A DNA stretch of 64,000 nucleotides from Aliihoeflea sp. 40Bstr573 (GCF_024105655.1 NZ_JAAAMH010000001.1:496001-560000); one strand, 5' to 3'. Shown: positions 19,628-41,892, numbered from the stretch's first letter. Notes: generated by a model not told the origin, from the sequence alone. Program-made: numbers and translations.

Positions 19628-19882
19628 TTACTCGGCCGAGGCCGACTGGGACGGATTTTCGATCACGACCCACTTCTTGTCCTTGGAGATCGGCGCCGAC
19701 TCCTGGATGAAAACGAAATCGCCCACCTTGCAGGCGTTGTTCTCGTCATGCGCCTTGTACTTCTTGGTCTGGCGAACGGTCTTCTTCATCACCGGATGGG
19801 TGAAGCGACGCTCGATCTTGACCACGACCGTCTTGTCGTTCTTGTCCGAGACGACCGTGCCCTGCATGATGCGCTTTGGCAT
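19628..19882 (-). CDS. rpsQ: 30S ribosomal protein S17
   Basis: 84 residues with an OB-fold: [20 protein letters not shown] at the start and [19 protein letters not shown] in the middle. Early 16S rRNA binder. Closes the S10-type block. Confidence 0.98.
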   Translation of the reverse strand: MPKRIMQGTVVSDKNDKTVVVKIERRFTHPVMKKTVRQTKKYKAHDENNACKVGDFVFIQESAPISKDKKWVVIENPSQSASAE

Positions 19883-19893
19883 GTTCTTCGTCC

Positions 19894-20094
19894 TTAAGCC
19901 TTCTTGCCGGCCGACTTCTCGGCAGCGATCGTCTTGATGCGCGCGATGTCCCGACGGACTTCCTTCACGCGCGCGGTTCTCTCGATCTGGCCGGTCGCCT
20001 TCTGGAAGCGCAGGTTGAACTGCTCCTTCTTCAGCGCAGCCAGGTCGTCATTCAGCTCATCGAGCGTCTTCGCCCGAACATCAGCGGCCTTCAT
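19894..20094 (-). CDS. rpmC: 50S ribosomal protein L29
   Basis: 66 residues, two long helices: [20 protein letters not shown] and [18 protein letters not shown]. Located near the tunnel exit. Start at 20094 matches family length; a longer frame reaching 20220 overlaps rplP and is rejected. Confidence 0.97.
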   Translation of the reverse strand: MKAADVRAKTLDELNDDLAALKKEQFNLRFQKATGQIERTARVKEVRRDIARIKTIAAEKSAGKKA

Positions 20095-20107
20095 GATCAG
20101 CCCTTTC

Positions 20108-20521
20108 CTACTCTGCGATGCGCTGTACGAAGCGCGTGCGAACCGAAAGCTTGGCAGCGCCGAGACGGAGCGCCTCGCGGGCGATCTCTTCGGACACGCC
20201 GTCGATCTCGAACATGACACGACCCGGCTTGACGCGGGCCGCCCAGTAATCGACAGAGCCCTTGCCCTTGCCCATGCGGACTTCGGTCGGCTTCGACGTC
20301 ACCGGCAGATCCGGGAACACGCGGATCCAGACCCGGCCCTGACGCTTCATCTGACGCGTGATGGCACGGCGAGCGGCTTCGATCTCACGGGCGGTGACCC
20401 GGTTCGGCTCAAGCGCCTTCAGACCGAACCCGCCGAAATTGAGGTCCGTTCCGCCCTTCGCGGTGCCGTGGATGCGGCCCTTGAACTGCTTGCGGAACTT
20501 CGTGCGCTTTGGCTGCAGCAT
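20108..20521 (-). CDS. rplP: 50S ribosomal protein L16
   Basis: 137 residues starting [19 protein letters not shown], with [19 protein letters not shown] and [21 protein letters not shown] (trimmed to [15 protein letters not shown]). Sits by the A-site tRNA elbow. Confidence 0.98.
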   Translation of the reverse strand: MLQPKRTKFRKQFKGRIHGTAKGGTDLNFGGFGLKALEPNRVTAREIEAARRAITRQMKRQGRVWIRVFPDLPVTSKPTEVRMGKGKGSVDYWAARVKPGRVMFEIDGVSEEIAREALRLGAAKLSVRTRFVQRIAE

Positions 20522-20548
20522 TCTAATTCTCCAAAATAGCTATGCCAT

Positions 20549-21256
20549 TCAGGCGTGTTCGCGACGACGGCCCGAGCCGCCCTGCGCATCGCCTTCAATG
20601 GCGCGACGTTCCGAAGCCATCGGATCGTGCTCGAGGATTTCGCCCTTGAACACCCAGACCTTCACACCGCAGATGCCGTATGCAGTCTGTGCCTCGGCCG
20701 TGCCGTAATCGACATCGGCGCGCAGTGTGTGCAGCGGAACGCGACCTTCGCGGTACCATTCCATGCGCGCGATCTCCGCGCCGCCGAGACGGCCCGAGCA
20801 GTTGATGCGGATGCCCTCGGCGCCAAGACGCATCGCCGACTGAACGGCACGCTTCATGGCGCGGCGGAAGGCCACACGGCGCTCGAGCTGCTGCGCGATC
20901 GACTGGGCAATCAGCGTGGCGTCGACTTCCGGCTTGCGAACCTCGACGATGTTGAGGTGCGTCTCCGACTTGGTCATCTCGGTCAGCTTCTTGCGAAGCT
21001 TCTCGATGTCCGCGCCCTTCTTGCCGATGATGAGTCCCGGACGGGCCGCATGGATCGTCACGCGGCACTTCTTGTGCGGACGTTCGATCACGACCTTGGA
21101 GACTGCAGCCTGCTTCAGCTCCTTCTCAAGGTAGGAGCGGATCTTCAGGTCCTCGTGGAGGAGCTTGCCGTACTCGCCGGTGTTCGCGTACCAACGCGAA
21201 TCCCAGGTGCGGTTGATGCCGAGGCGCAGACCGATCGGATTGATTTTCTGGCCCAT
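20549..21256 (-). CDS. rpsC: 30S ribosomal protein S3
   Basis: 235 residues. N-terminal [20 protein letters not shown], the KH domain with [18 protein letters not shown], and the C-terminal S3 domain with [20 protein letters not shown]. Forms part of the mRNA entry channel. Its start shares one base with the rplV stop. Confidence 0.98.
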   Translation of the reverse strand: MGQKINPIGLRLGINRTWDSRWYANTGEYGKLLHEDLKIRSYLEKELKQAAVSKVVIERPHKKCRVTIHAARPGLIIGKKGADIEKLRKKLTEMTKSETHLNIVEVRKPEVDATLIAQSIAQQLERRVAFRRAMKRAVQSAMRLGAEGIRINCSGRLGGAEIARMEWYREGRVPLHTLRADVDYGTAEAQTAYGICGVKVWVFKGEILEHDPMASERRAIEGDAQGGSGRRREHA

Positions 21257-21645
21257 CAGGCGGCCTCCACTTTCTCTTCAACTTCGCGAACGACGATCGT
21301 CAGATGCGAGAATGGCTTCTCGATACGAGATGCGCGGCCGCGGCCACGAGCGTGGAAGCGCTTCATGACAATGGACTTGCCGACATAGGCCTCGGCAACC
21401 ACCAGCGCATCGACGTCGAGGTCGTGATTGTTCTCAGCGTTCGCAATCGCGGATTCGAGCGTCTTCCTGACAGTCTCGGCGATGCGCTTGCGCGAGAATT
21501 CGAGTTCGTTCAGCGCAGTGCCCACCTTCTTGCCGCGGATCATGGCAGCAACGAGATTGAGCTTCTGCGGGCTGACACGAATGGTGCGCAGAACGGCGCG
21601 TGCCTCGTTGTCAGCAAGCCTGCGCGGAGCCTTGGCCTTGCCCAT
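21256..21645 (-). CDS. rplV: 50S ribosomal protein L22
   Basis: 129 residues. [20 protein letters not shown] opens the conserved part, and [20 protein letters not shown] is the beta-hairpin that lines the exit tunnel. One-base overlap with rpsC. Confidence 0.98.
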   Translation of the reverse strand: MGKAKAPRRLADNEARAVLRTIRVSPQKLNLVAAMIRGKKVGTALNELEFSRKRIAETVRKTLESAIANAENNHDLDVDALVVAEAYVGKSIVMKRFHARGRGRASRIEKPFSHLTIVVREVEEKVEAA

Positions 21646-21647
21646 CG

Positions 21648-21926
21648 TTACTTCCTCTTTGCCTTCTTGTCCGCGCCATGGCCGTAATAGGTACGGGTCG
21701 GGGCGAACTCACCGAATTTGTGGCCGACCATTTCCTCGTTCACGGAGACGGGAATATGCTTCTGGCCGTTGTATACGCCAAAGGTGAGGCCGACGAACTG
21801 CGGCAGGATGGTGGAGCGGCGGCTCCACATCTTGATCACCTCGTTGCGGCCGCCGTCGCGAACCTTATCCGCCTTCTTGAGCAGATAACCGTCGACGAAC
21901 GGGCCTTTCCAAACTGAACGGGTCAC
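21648..21926 (-). CDS. rpsS: 30S ribosomal protein S19
   Basis: 92 residues, [20 protein letters not shown] at the start and [20 protein letters not shown] in the core. Forms the head of the small subunit with S13. It lies 2 nt from rplV. Confidence 0.98.
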   Translation of the reverse strand: MTRSVWKGPFVDGYLLKKADKVRDGGRNEVIKMWSRRSTILPQFVGLTFGVYNGQKHIPVSVNEEMVGHKFGEFAPTRTYYGHGADKKAKRK

Positions 21927-21941
21927 GTTGACACCCTTTCC

Positions 21942-22778
21942 TTAGCTCTTGCGCGCGTGGCGCGAGCGCATGATGAACTTGTCGGTCGACTTGTTGGACC
22001 GCGTCTTCTTGCCCTTGGTCGGCTTGCCCCACGGGGTGACCGGGTGACGGCCGCCCGAGGTGCGGCCTTCACCACCGCCATGCGGGTGGTCGACCGGGTT
22101 CATCGCGACGCCGCGAACATGCGGACGCTTGCCCAGCCAGCGCGAGCGGCCCGCCTTGCCGAGATTGATGTTGCCGTGGTCCGGGTTCGAGACCGCACCG
22201 ACAGTCGCCATGCACGAGCCGTGGACGAGGCGCTGCTCGCCCGAATTCAGGCGAAGGATCGCCATGCCCTGGTCGCGGCCGACGAGCTGGGCGTAGGACC
22301 CGGCCGAACGAGCGACCTGACCGCCCTTGCCCGGCTTCAGCTCGACATTGTGCACGATCGTGCCCACCGGCATCGCGCCGAGCGGCATTGCGTTGCCCGG
22401 CTTGACGTCGATGGCCTTGGTACCCGCGACGACCTTGTCGCCGACGGCCAGGCGCTGCGGCGCCAGGATGTAGGCCAGCTCGCCGTCCTCGTACTTCAAC
22501 AGCGCGATGAAGGCGGTGCGGTTGGGATCGTACTCGATCCGCTCGACCGTCGCCGACACGTCATGCTTGCGACGCTTGAAGTCGATGATTCGGTAGGTAC
22601 GCTTGTGACCGCCGCCCTGGTAGCGGGCGGTGACACGACCGGCATTGTTGCGGCCGCCGGCTGACTTCAGGCCCTCGGTCAGGCCCTTGACGGGCTTGCC
22701 CTTGTAGAGGCCCGAGCGGTCGACGATGACCAGCTGGCGGGTGCCTGGCGTTACCGGATTGAATTTCTTGAGTGCCAT
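21942..22778 (-). CDS. rplB: 50S ribosomal protein L2
   Basis: 278 residues. Family blocks include [40 protein letters not shown] and the peptidyl-transferase-proximal [20 protein letters not shown]. The His in [10 protein letters not shown] is the strongly conserved one. Between rplW and rpsS. Confidence 0.99.
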   Translation of the reverse strand: MALKKFNPVTPGTRQLVIVDRSGLYKGKPVKGLTEGLKSAGGRNNAGRVTARYQGGGHKRTYRIIDFKRRKHDVSATVERIEYDPNRTAFIALLKYEDGELAYILAPQRLAVGDKVVAGTKAIDVKPGNAMPLGAMPVGTIVHNVELKPGKGGQVARSAGSYAQLVGRDQGMAILRLNSGEQRLVHGSCMATVGAVSNPDHGNINLGKAGRSRWLGKRPHVRGVAMNPVDHPHGGGEGRTSGGRHPVTPWGKPTKGKKTRSNKSTDKFIMRSRHARKS

Positions 22779-22798
22779 TTTCCTGTCCTTCCGGTCGC

Positions 22799-23092
22799 TC
22801 AGAGGCCCGTCGAGACGTCGATCGACTGTCCGTCGGCCAGCGTCACGATCGCCTTCTTCACGTCACACGTGCGCCCGATGGTGCCGCGGAACCGCTTCAC
22901 CTTGCCCTTGCGGACGAGCGTGTTGACACCGGTGACCTTCACGCCGAACAGAGCCTCGATAGCGGCCTTGATTTCGGTCTTCGTCGCCTTGCGGGCGACG
23001 TTGAAAACCACCTGATTATTCTCCGAAGCCATGGTCGACTTCTCGGTGATCGACGGCGAGACGATCACGTCGTAGTGGCGAAGATCCGTCAT
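22799..23092 (-). CDS. rplW: 50S ribosomal protein L23
   Basis: 97 residues, [20 protein letters not shown] and [20 protein letters not shown]. Docking site for trigger factor and SRP at the tunnel exit. Overlaps rplD by 4 nt (ATGA). Confidence 0.98.
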   Translation of the reverse strand: MTDLRHYDVIVSPSITEKSTMASENNQVVFNVARKATKTEIKAAIEALFGVKVTGVNTLVRKGKVKRFRGTIGRTCDVKKAIVTLADGQSIDVSTGL

Positions 23093-23709
23093 TTGAACCG
23101 CTCCTCGAGAGCTTCGATCGCGGCCTTGGAGAGCACGAGCTTCCCACGGCGCAGGATGTCATACACGTTGATGCCCTGGACAGGCAGCACGTCGATATTG
23201 GCGATGTTCGACGCAGCACGCTTGAAGTTCTGGTCGATCTCGGCGCCACCGATCATCAAGGCATTCGTCAAGCCGAGCTTGGCGAAATTGGTGACGAGCA
23301 GCTTGGTCTTGGCCTCGTTCACCGCCAGATCATCGACGATGATCAGGTCGGAGGACTTGGCCTTGGCCGAGAGCGCATGACGAAGGCCAAGCGCGCGAAC
23401 CTTCTTGGGAAGGTCGTGCTCGTGGCTGCGAACGACCGGGCCGTGGGCCTTGCCGCCGCCGCGGAACTGCGGAGCGCGAGCCGAGGAGTGACGGGCGCGG
23501 CCCGTACCCTTCTGCTTGTACATCTTGGCGCCGGTGCGCGCGATTTCCGCGCGGCCCTTGGCCTTGTGCGTGCCCTGCTGCTTCTTGGCAAGCTGCCAGC
23601 GCACAACGCGCTGCAGAATGTCTTCGCGGGGCTCGAGGCCGAAGATCTCTTCCGAGAGCTTCAGCTTGCCGGCGTCGTCGCCGGAGAGCGTGGTGACCTT
23701 GAGATCCAT
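23089..23709 (-). CDS. rplD: 50S ribosomal protein L4
   Basis: 206 residues beginning [15 protein letters not shown]. The tunnel-lining loop has [19 protein letters not shown]. Two adjacent ATG codons are present; the second (23709) has better spacing from AAGGAG (about 7 nt) and shares one base with the rplC stop. In E. coli L4 autoregulates the S10 operon; I see no proof of that here. Confidence 0.98.
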   Translation of the reverse strand: MDLKVTTLSGDDAGKLKLSEEIFGLEPREDILQRVVRWQLAKKQQGTHKAKGRAEIARTGAKMYKQKGTGRARHSSARAPQFRGGGKAHGPVVRSHEHDLPKKVRALGLRHALSAKAKSSDLIIVDDLAVNEAKTKLLVTNFAKLGLTNALMIGGAEIDQNFKRAASNIANIDVLPVQGINVYDILRRGKLVLSKAAIEALEERFK

Positions 23710-24431
23710 CATTCGGCTCCTTCAGCAGCCGGCGCTTCGGAAGCCTGGCTCTTATTTGCAGCGCGGATCGCGGCCGGCTTCGGCGCGTTGTCCGGCATGG
23801 CCGACTTCACCGCATCGCGGACGACGATCCAAGCACCCTTGGAGCCCGGAACGGCGCCACGGATCAGGATCAGGCCGCGATCGACGTCGGTCGACACGAT
23901 TTCCAGGTTCTGGGTCGTCACGCGGGTCGAACCCATGTGACCGGCCATCTTCTTGCCCTTGAACACCTTACCCGGATCCTGGCGCTGGCCGGTCGAACCG
24001 TGCGAGCGGTGCGAAACCGAGTTACCATGGGTCGCACGGCCGCCACCGAAATTGTGGCGCTTCATGACACCCTGGAAGCCCTTGCCCACGGAGGTACCCG
24101 TCACGTCGACCTTCTGGCCGGCGACAAAGTGCTCCGCGGTGATCTCGGCGCCGATGTCGAGCATGTTGTCTTCCGACACGCGGAATTCCGCGAGCTGGGA
24201 CTTCGGCTCGACGCTCGCGGCGGCGAAATGGCCGCGCATGGCCTTAGACGTGTTCTTGACCTTGGCAAGGCCAACGCCGAGCTGCACGGCAGTGTAGCCG
24301 TTCTTTTCCTGGGTGCGCTGGGCGACGACCTGGCAGTTCTCCATACGGAGAACGGTCACCGGCACATGCTCGCCTGCGTCGTTGTAGACGCGCGTCATCC
24401 CGACTTTCTGTGCAATTACACCTGAACGCAT
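23709..24431 (-). CDS. rplC: 50S ribosomal protein L3
   Basis: 240 residues, longer than E. coli L3 (209) because of an Ala/Glu-rich C-terminal tail ([15 protein letters not shown]), seen in related Rhizobiales. Core motifs: [18 protein letters not shown] and [20 protein letters not shown] (Gln methylation region GQRQDPG follows). Confidence 0.98.
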   Translation of the reverse strand: MRSGVIAQKVGMTRVYNDAGEHVPVTVLRMENCQVVAQRTQEKNGYTAVQLGVGLAKVKNTSKAMRGHFAAASVEPKSQLAEFRVSEDNMLDIGAEITAEHFVAGQKVDVTGTSVGKGFQGVMKRHNFGGGRATHGNSVSHRSHGSTGQRQDPGKVFKGKKMAGHMGSTRVTTQNLEIVSTDVDRGLILIRGAVPGSKGAWIVVRDAVKSAMPDNAPKPAAIRAANKSQASEAPAAEGAE

Positions 24432-24493
24432 TGTCTCGTTCTTCCTTCAGAGGAACCCTGGGGCTTGCGCCCGGCCGGTTCGTGTCTTGCTCG

Positions 24494-24802
24494 TTAGAGC
24501 TTGATCTCGACATCCACGCCGGCGGCCAGATCGAGCTTCATCAGCGCGTCGACGGTCTGCGGGGTCGGATCAACGATATCGAGAAGACGCTTGTGGGTGC
24601 GCATCTCGAACTGCTCGCGGCTCTTCTTGTCGATGTGCGGCGAGCGGTTGACGGTGAACTTCTCGATACGGGTCGGAAGCGGAATGGGCCCACGGACGTT
24701 GGCGCCGGTGCGTTTGGCCGTCGACACGATCTCGCGCGTCGAGGCATCCAGCACACGGTGGTCAAACGCCTTGAGGCGGATGCGGATGTTCTGTCCGTTC
24801 AT
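24494..24802 (-). CDS. rpsJ: 30S ribosomal protein S10 (NusE)
   Basis: 102 residues, [19 protein letters not shown] through [20 protein letters not shown]. Besides its role in the small-subunit head, S10 is the NusE antitermination partner of NusB and NusG. It opens the S10 block, 66 nt after tuf1. Confidence 0.98.
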   Translation of the reverse strand: MNGQNIRIRLKAFDHRVLDASTREIVSTAKRTGANVRGPIPLPTRIEKFTVNRSPHIDKKSREQFEMRTHKRLLDIVDPTPQTVDALMKLDLAAGVDVEIKL

Positions 24803-24868
24803 GCGTTTCTTCCTTCAAGTCTTTCGCGGCGCGGGGCTTTCCCGCGCCCGCGACAGACCGCTTTCCTG

Positions 24869-26044
<1,176 letters not shown>

Positions 26045-26109
26045 GTGAATTCTCCATTCCTAGTTCGCCTGAACAGGCTTGATGTCGTTTATGCGCAGCC
26101 GTCAGGCAC

Positions 26110-28200
<2,091 letters not shown>

Positions 28201-28227
28201 GATTGTGCCTTTCCCTTATCGCCGGGC

Positions 28228-28698
28228 TTACCAGCGGTAGTGCGCGAAGGCGCGGTTGGCTTCGGCCATCTTGTGCGTGTCTTCACGCTTCTTGACTGCC
28301 GTGCCGCGGTTGTTCGAGGCGTCCATGAGTTCGCCCGAGAGGCGATCGATCATGGTGGTCTCGTTGCGGTTGCGGGCAGCGGTGATCAGCCAGCGGATAG
28401 CCAGGGCCTGACGGCGCTCCGGACGGACGTCGACCGGAACCTGGTAGGTCGCGCCACCGACGCGGCGCGAACGCACTTCCACATGCGGCGCGACGTTGTC
28501 GAGCGCAGTGTGGAAAAGCGCAACCGGCTCGGCCTTTGCGCGGGTCTCGAGCTGCTCCAGCGCGCCATAGACGATGCGCTCGGCAGCCGACTTCTTGCCG
28601 TCGAACATGACGGCGTTCATGAACTTGGTGATCACCAGGTCGCCGAACTTCGGATCCGGGTTGATCTCACGCTTTTCTGCACGGTGGCGTCGGGACAT
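28228..28698 (-). CDS. rpsG: 30S ribosomal protein S7
   Basis: 156 residues, [20 protein letters not shown] at the start and [20 protein letters not shown] in the core. Nucleates assembly of the small-subunit head. 27 nt before fusA. Confidence 0.98.
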   Translation of the reverse strand: MSRRHRAEKREINPDPKFGDLVITKFMNAVMFDGKKSAAERIVYGALEQLETRAKAEPVALFHTALDNVAPHVEVRSRRVGGATYQVPVDVRPERRQALAIRWLITAARNRNETTMIDRLSGELMDASNNRGTAVKKREDTHKMAEANRAFAHYRW

Positions 28699-28753
28699 GT
28701 CTCTCGTCTCTCACGATCGCGGCCGGCGGTCGAACCGCCCCAGCCGGAAAACC

Positions 28754-29125
28754 TTACTTCGGACGCTTGGCGCCGTACTTCGAACGACGCTGCTTGCGGT
28801 TCTTGACGCCCTGGGTGTCGAGAACGCCGCGGATGATGTGGTAGCGCACGCCGGGAAGATCCTTGACGCGGCCGCCGCGGATCATGACCACGGAGTGCTC
28901 CTGAAGGTTGTGACCTTCGCCCGGGATGTAGCCAATCACTTCGAAGCCGTTGACGAGGCGGATCTTCGCAACCTTACGCAGAGCGGAGTTCGGCTTCTTC
29001 GGCGTCGTCGTGTAGACGCGCGTGCAAACGCCGCGCTTCTGCGGGTTGGCCTGCATGGCCGGAACCTTGTTGCGCTTCACCGGCGCAATGCGCGGCTTGC
29101 GGATCAGCTGGTTGACGGTAGGCAT
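28754..29125 (-). CDS. rpsL: 30S ribosomal protein S12
   Basis: 123 residues, [20 protein letters not shown]. Decoding-centre loops [14 protein letters not shown] (Lys43, Lys44) and [13 protein letters not shown] (Lys88) carry the wild-type residues; changes at these positions are known to give streptomycin resistance, so the gene looks like the sensitive type. First gene of the superoperon. Confidence 0.99.
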   Translation of the reverse strand: MPTVNQLIRKPRIAPVKRNKVPAMQANPQKRGVCTRVYTTTPKKPNSALRKVAKIRLVNGFEVIGYIPGEGHNLQEHSVVMIRGGRVKDLPGVRYHIIRGVLDTQGVKNRKQRRSKYGAKRPK

Positions 29126-29568
29126 TAAACCTTCCTCTTTCTCTCAATCTCGTGTCTCAAGCCCGTCAGGGCGCCAGCGGCAGCAATTCCATGCACGAAT
29201 TCGGGCAAAACACCGCACTTGCGGTTTCGCCCAACAAACGCAGAGGAAGCGTTGCCGCTTCTTGCAAGCCGGAAATGTGTCGTCGCTCGTAATAACGAAC
29301 CCTGTTTGAGACAAACTCCAAAGCGCGTCGCTTCGGAAAGGAGAGTCTCACATCGGCTCAGACGAGGCGGCTTCTAACCCTAAGCCACCGGATCGTCAAC
29401 CCCATTCGGCCTCCAGCGGCGAGATAGGTCGCCCGCCCGACCACCACGAAAGAAAATATCGTGAACGTGCCGCAAAACGGAGCGAAAACGCCGCCTGACA
29501 GAAGAAGGTTGTCCCGTCCCGCGCCATATGGAATGACCGGCCGAAGGAATCAAGATCGGAAGAGCGCC
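29126..29568. other. Intergenic leader of the str operon
   Basis: 443 nt without a convincing gene. It holds the candidate promoter at 29371-29399 and therefore a leader of about 240 nt before rpsL. Within the leader are two compact stem-loops: gaagcg/cgcttc with a ttgc loop (29245-29260 region) and accgca/tgcggt (29210-29225 region). A GTG-started 61-codon frame (29166-29351) lies here, but it has no ribosome-binding site or family support. Confidence 0.5.
29371..29399 (-). promoter_or_regulatory. Candidate promoter of the rpsL-rpsG-fusA-tuf superoperon
   Basis: On the minus strand TTGACG (29399-29394) is followed after 17 nt by TAGAAG (29376-29371). The -35 element is strong for alphaproteobacteria, the -10 element moderate. 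It is the only well-placed pair in the spacer upstream of rpsL. Confidence 0.45.
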
Positions 29569-29841
29569 ATGAACGACAATGAAGAGCCGCGGGTCACCAT
29601 CATCGTCGGTCGCGTGTGGCGCAGCGATTCCGCACCGGCCGAAAGAATCAACGTCCTCCTGCGCGCGCCCGACGACGACAGCGCGGTGCGCATGACTCTC
29701 GAAGCGCTTGCAAGGGAGGGCTATTCCCGCGCCGAGCTCGACCAGATCGGCGAACTCGAAGGCATGCCCGACGAAGAGCCGCACATGTCGGCCTGGCAGG
29801 GCGCGATCGAGGGCGAGATCGCGATCGTCCAGGTCGGCTGA
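29569..29841 (+). CDS. Conserved small protein, function unknown
   Basis: A 90-residue protein from MNDNEEPRVTIIVGRVW with GGAAGAG about 6 nt upstream of the ATG. Predicted mixed alpha/beta, acidic, with the pattern VLLRAPDDDSAVRMTLEAL and a C-terminal WQGAIEGEIAIVQVG. No signal peptide or membrane segment. Other in-frame starts lie at 29461 and 29533. It is the only plus-strand gene between rpoC and rpsL and ends 2 nt from the convergent LysE gene. I do not recognise the family. Confidence 0.6.
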   Translation: MNDNEEPRVTIIVGRVWRSDSAPAERINVLLRAPDDDSAVRMTLEALAREGYSRAELDQIGELEGMPDEEPHMSAWQGAIEGEIAIVQVG

Positions 29842-29843
29842 GC

Positions 29844-30458
29844 CTACTTGGACGTCGCCATGGCGGCTGCCGCCGCGGCCATCACGGTCGCCCCTGCCCG
29901 GTTGGTCAGCCGCACCGCGCGCGGGGAGCGGATGAACCGACGCGCGCGCGAGGCAAGCAGCACCCAGGCAAGATCGACGGCGACGAGCACGACTAGCATG
30001 GTCGCGGTCAGTTCGGCCCATGCGAGAAGCGTCACCTGCGACAGGTCGATGATGACCGGAAGCAGCGCGACATAGAAGACCATGATCTTCGGATTGCCGA
30101 TCGTGACGGCGAAGCCCGCGAGAAACATGCGCAGCGGCGAAGTTCGTGGTGCGATCTCGTGTTCTTCGATCGTCGACGGCGCGGTCCACATCTTCCAGGC
30201 AAGATAGAGAAGATAGGCGATGCCGGCATATTTGATGACGGCGAAGAGGCCTTGGAAAGTCTGCGCGATCGCGACGAGGCCGAAAACCGCGCAGGCGAGC
30301 CAGATCGCCTCCCCCAGCCACATGGCGAACAGGAACGGCATGACGTCGGAATAGCCGCGCGTCAGCACGCGCGCGACGAGCGCAGCGATGCTCGGGCCGG
30401 GCGAACCGGCCGAAATCGCCAGCGCGCCGGCGAAGATGGCGAGAGCGGTGAGGTCCAT
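29844..30458 (-). CDS. LysE/RhtB family amino-acid exporter
   Basis: 204-residue inner-membrane protein with about six hydrophobic segments. The first, ALAIFAGALAISAGSPGPS, has the SPGPS signature of the LysE/RhtB superfamily; AVTIGNPKIMVFYVALLP is the second conserved block (GNPK). Members export amino acids such as lysine, homoserine or threonine; the substrate here is unknown. Start at 30458 (MDLTALAIF) removes an 11-residue non-hydrophobic extension. Lies after the rpoC terminator. Confidence 0.85.
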   Translation of the reverse strand: MDLTALAIFAGALAISAGSPGPSIAALVARVLTRGYSDVMPFLFAMWLGEAIWLACAVFGLVAIAQTFQGLFAVIKYAGIAYLLYLAWKMWTAPSTIEEHEIAPRTSPLRMFLAGFAVTIGNPKIMVFYVALLPVIIDLSQVTLLAWAELTATMLVVLVAVDLAWVLLASRARRFIRSPRAVRLTNRAGATVMAAAAAAMATSK

Positions 30459-30518
30459 CGATTTCGATCCGTTGACGCCGAACGGTGCCACCGGCGCGCC
30501 GCCCTTGCAAGCTGCATG

Positions 30519-30551
30519 AAAAAGGCCGCCGGATCGATCCGGCGGCCTTTT
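30519..30551 (-). terminator. Intrinsic terminator of the rpoBC operon
   Basis: A perfect 15-bp stem, aaaaggccgccggat with atccggcggcctttt around cg, flanked by five T residues on the minus strand, 23 nt after the rpoC stop. Confidence 0.9.
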
Positions 30552-30573
30552 GCGATCGGTGACGTCGCCAGCC

Positions 30574-34773
<4,200 letters not shown>

Positions 34774-34893
34774 GCCGTTCTCCTTATCGGGGCGAAACGC
34801 CCCTTACCTGGAAAAACGATGAGGCGCGACGCGCCCTGATCGTTTGAATATCTCGATGTCTGAACGCCGGCCCCACCGGACCGGCGAGAGGAC

Positions 34894-34917
34894 GGGCGCC
34901 GCATTGCTGCGGCGCCC
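34894..34917 (-). other. Stem-loop in the rpoB-rpoC spacer
   Basis: A perfect 10-bp GC-rich stem (gggcgccgca/tgcggcgccc) with a 4-nt loop, 7 nt after the rpoB stop. No T-run follows. It probably stabilises or marks processing of the rpoB 3' end rather than stopping transcription. Confidence 0.45.
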
Positions 34918-34923
34918 TCGTCC

Positions 34924-39060
<4,137 letters not shown>

Positions 39061-39213
39061 CGTCGCTCCTTACTGCCTCTTGGCTATCTGCCAACCACGC
39101 ACCGCCGTCAAAAACTCGGCGGGTATCCATCAAGAACGGGCAAAAACCCGTTTCCTGAAAGCCGTTTCCGGCCCACAGGAAAGAGGTTTTCCAGTTCCAC
39201 TTTTCCCGGTGGG

Positions 39214-39243
39214 ATCGGTGGGCAGCCTGCGCCGCCCACCGAT
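39214..39243 (-). other. Stem-loop in the rplL-rpoB spacer
   Basis: atcggtgggc (39214-39223) pairs perfectly with gcccaccgat (39234-39243) across a 10-nt loop; a second small stem (aacggg/cccgtt) lies near 39135. In E. coli this spacer holds an attenuator and an RNase III site that lowers rpoBC relative to rplJL; a similar role is inferred here. Confidence 0.5.
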
Positions 39244-39260
39244 GGAACCCACGACGGGTC

Positions 39261-39638
39261 TTACTTGAGCTCGACCTTGGCGCCGGCGCCTTCGAGCTGA
39301 GCCTTGATCTTGGCAGCTTCGTCCTTCGAGACGGCTTCCTTGACGGCTTTCGGCGCGCCTTCGACGAGGTCCTTGGCTTCCTTGAGGCCAAGACCCGTGA
39401 TCGCACGGACTTCCTTGATGACGTTGATCTTCTGCGCGCCGGCATCCGTCAGGATGACGTCGAACTCGGTCTTCTCTTCTTCGGCGGCAGCAGCAGCGCC
39501 GGCGCCGCCGGCGGCAGCAACGGCAACCGGAGCAGCAGCGGAGACGCCCCACTTCTCTTCGAGCATCTTCGACAGCTCAGCCGCCTCGAGGACGGTCAGG
39601 CTCGACAGGTCTTCAACGATCTTTGCGAGATCAGCCAT
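39261..39638 (-). CDS. rplL: 50S ribosomal protein L7/L12
   Basis: 125 residues: helical N-terminal dimerisation domain ([20 protein letters not shown]), Ala/Gly-rich hinge ([16 protein letters not shown]), and the C-terminal factor-binding domain with [20 protein letters not shown]. Forms the flexible stalk that recruits EF-Tu and EF-G. Confidence 0.99.
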   Translation of the reverse strand: MADLAKIVEDLSSLTVLEAAELSKMLEEKWGVSAAAPVAVAAAGGAGAAAAAEEEKTEFDVILTDAGAQKINVIKEVRAITGLGLKEAKDLVEGAPKAVKEAVSKDEAAKIKAQLEGAGAKVELK

Positions 39639-39698
39639 TTTCTCAGTTCCTTGATTAAGTTCGAATGTGTGTTGGATTCTTGACAGCGAAGAACAGCC

Positions 39699-40217
39699 TT
39701 AAGCGTCCTCGTCCTTCCGGGCGTAGGCGCCGAACACCCGTGCGAGCTGACCCGCCGGTGCGTTGACGACCTGTGCGATCCGGGTTGCCGGGGTCTGAAC
39801 CATACCGACAATCTTGGCCCGGAGTTCGTCGAGCGACGGAAGCGAGGCGAGAGCCTTCACCCTGTCGGCGTCGAGCGCGGTCTCGCCCATGGCTCCGCCG
39901 ATGATGACAAGCTTGTCATTCGTCTTGGCGAAGTCGGACGCGACCTTGGGGGCCACAACCGGATCGTCCGAATACGCGATCAGGGTCTGTCCCTTGAACA
40001 GATCCTGAATGTTTTCGGACTGCGTACCCTGAAGAGCGATCTTGGCAAGACGGTTCTTCGCGACCTTTACCGTGCCACCGGCTTCACGCATCTTGGAACG
40101 AAGATCGTTCATCTGCGCAACGGTGAGCCCGGCATAGTGGGCCACAACGACTGAACCCGTGTTCGAGAACACGCCATTCAGGCTTGTGACGAATTCGCGC
40201 TTTTCCGCTCTTTCCAC
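39699..40217 (-). CDS. rplJ: 50S ribosomal protein L10
   Basis: 172 residues, [20 protein letters not shown] start; [20 protein letters not shown] and [10 protein letters not shown] are the L10 blocks. Anchors L7/L12 dimers to 23S rRNA. Preceded by an L10-leader-like structured 5' region that it likely binds to regulate itself. Confidence 0.98.
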   Translation of the reverse strand: MERAEKREFVTSLNGVFSNTGSVVVAHYAGLTVAQMNDLRSKMREAGGTVKVAKNRLAKIALQGTQSENIQDLFKGQTLIAYSDDPVVAPKVASDFAKTNDKLVIIGGAMGETALDADRVKALASLPSLDELRAKIVGMVQTPATRIAQVVNAPAGQLARVFGAYARKDEDA

Positions 40218-40320
40218 TGCCTATCTCCATCTGGCAACCGCCGAAGCGATTGCCGGGTTGCCTTTGCCGAACGGGCCTTCCTCGAAAGGATCACCCGAAC
40301 GACGTTCGAGGATCCTGCCC
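40218..40320 (-). promoter_or_regulatory. Ribosomal protein leader of the L10 type (rplJL autoregulation)
   Basis: On the minus strand the RNA can form a hairpin cctcga/tcgagg enclosing an interrupted stem with gatcct/aggatc, similar to the L10(L12)4-binding leader of other bacteria. Next to it is a 9-bp stem ggcaatcgc/gcggttgcc closed by a TTCG tetraloop (40233-40254), just before the ribosome-binding region. L10-L12 binding to such a leader represses rplJL. The call rests on placement and structure, not on a covariance search. Confidence 0.5.
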
Positions 40321-40489
40321 CCTTTTCTCCAGACCGACCGAAGCCGGCTTGTCAGACAAAAGGCACACACGGTTCGAACCTTTTCCATGGGCTGACGCCC
40401 GTAAAAAAGCCTCTCACCCGTCTCATGCAGACCCTTGCGAATTAAGGCTCCTTCTTGCGAACGAGCCGCCTGCAATCTCGGACAGGATT

Positions 40490-40534
40490 TCCGGGACTTG
40501 CGATCCCGGAGATCCGGGCCCCGTGAGGCCCGGA
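40490..40534 (-). other. Two tandem stem-loops after rplA
   Basis: tccggga/tcccgga (40490-40510, 7-nt loop) and tccgggcc/ggcccgga (40513-40534) stand side by side in the 385-nt rplA-rplJ spacer. Neither has a clear T-run on the minus strand. The remaining spacer (40321-40489) holds a run of six T residues near 40405 and no gene. Confidence 0.5.
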
Positions 40535-40602
40535 ATTTCTTCAGTCGGCACTCTCGACCGAAAGGCGGCACCCGCCCTTCGGGATCATGCCTTACCGGCC
40601 GA

Positions 40603-41310
<708 letters not shown>

Positions 41311-41312
41311 GA

Positions 41313-41741
41313 TCAGCCCACCACTTCCAGGCCCATGGAGCGGGCGGAGCCCTCAACCATGCGCATTGCAGCCTCAACGTCGTTGGCGTTGAGATCCTTC
41401 ATCTTCGCTTCGGCGATCTCGCGAACCTTGTCGCGCGAAATCTTGCCGGCCACCGACTTGCCCGGCTCCTTGGAGCCCGACTTCAGGTTCACGGCCTTCT
41501 TCAGGAAGTACGACACCGGCGGCGTCTTCATCGCGAAGGTGAAGGACTTGTCCTGGTAATAGGTGATCACGACGGGGATGGGCGAACCCTTCTCCATCTC
41601 CTGGCTCTGCGCATTGAATGCCTTGCAGAACTCCATGATGTTGATGCCACGCTGACCAAGCGCAGGACCGATCGGGGGCGACGGCGTCGCGGACCCGGCG
41701 GGGACCTGAAGCTTGAGCTGGCCTGCAATCTTCTTAGCCAT
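41313..41741 (-). CDS. rplK: 50S ribosomal protein L11
   Basis: 142 residues: [20 protein letters not shown] is the N-terminal signature, and [12 protein letters not shown] follows. Part of the GTPase-associated centre needed for the stringent response. Preceded by a 151-nt spacer after nusG. Confidence 0.99.
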   Translation of the reverse strand: MAKKIAGQLKLQVPAGSATPSPPIGPALGQRGINIMEFCKAFNAQSQEMEKGSPIPVVITYYQDKSFTFAMKTPPVSYFLKKAVNLKSGSKEPGKSVAGKISRDKVREIAEAKMKDLNANDVEAAMRMVEGSARSMGLEVVG

Positions 41742-41892
41742 ATCTCATCTGCCTTTTGTCGTTATGCCGGCAAGCCGGCGTTTTGCAGCTTGGTGGTACG
41801 GATATGAACGGCCGGCCAGGCCGCCTCCCCTTCCACCCGTGATGGACGCTCGCGCCCATCACCTCGTCGGGCCGAAACCGGCCCACTTCCAG

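Noticed and set aside
29166-29351. 61-codon frame in the rpsL leader as possible leader peptide
   Set aside because: GTG start without a ribosome-binding site, and no regulatory codon run. Kept only as a note in the intergenic entry.
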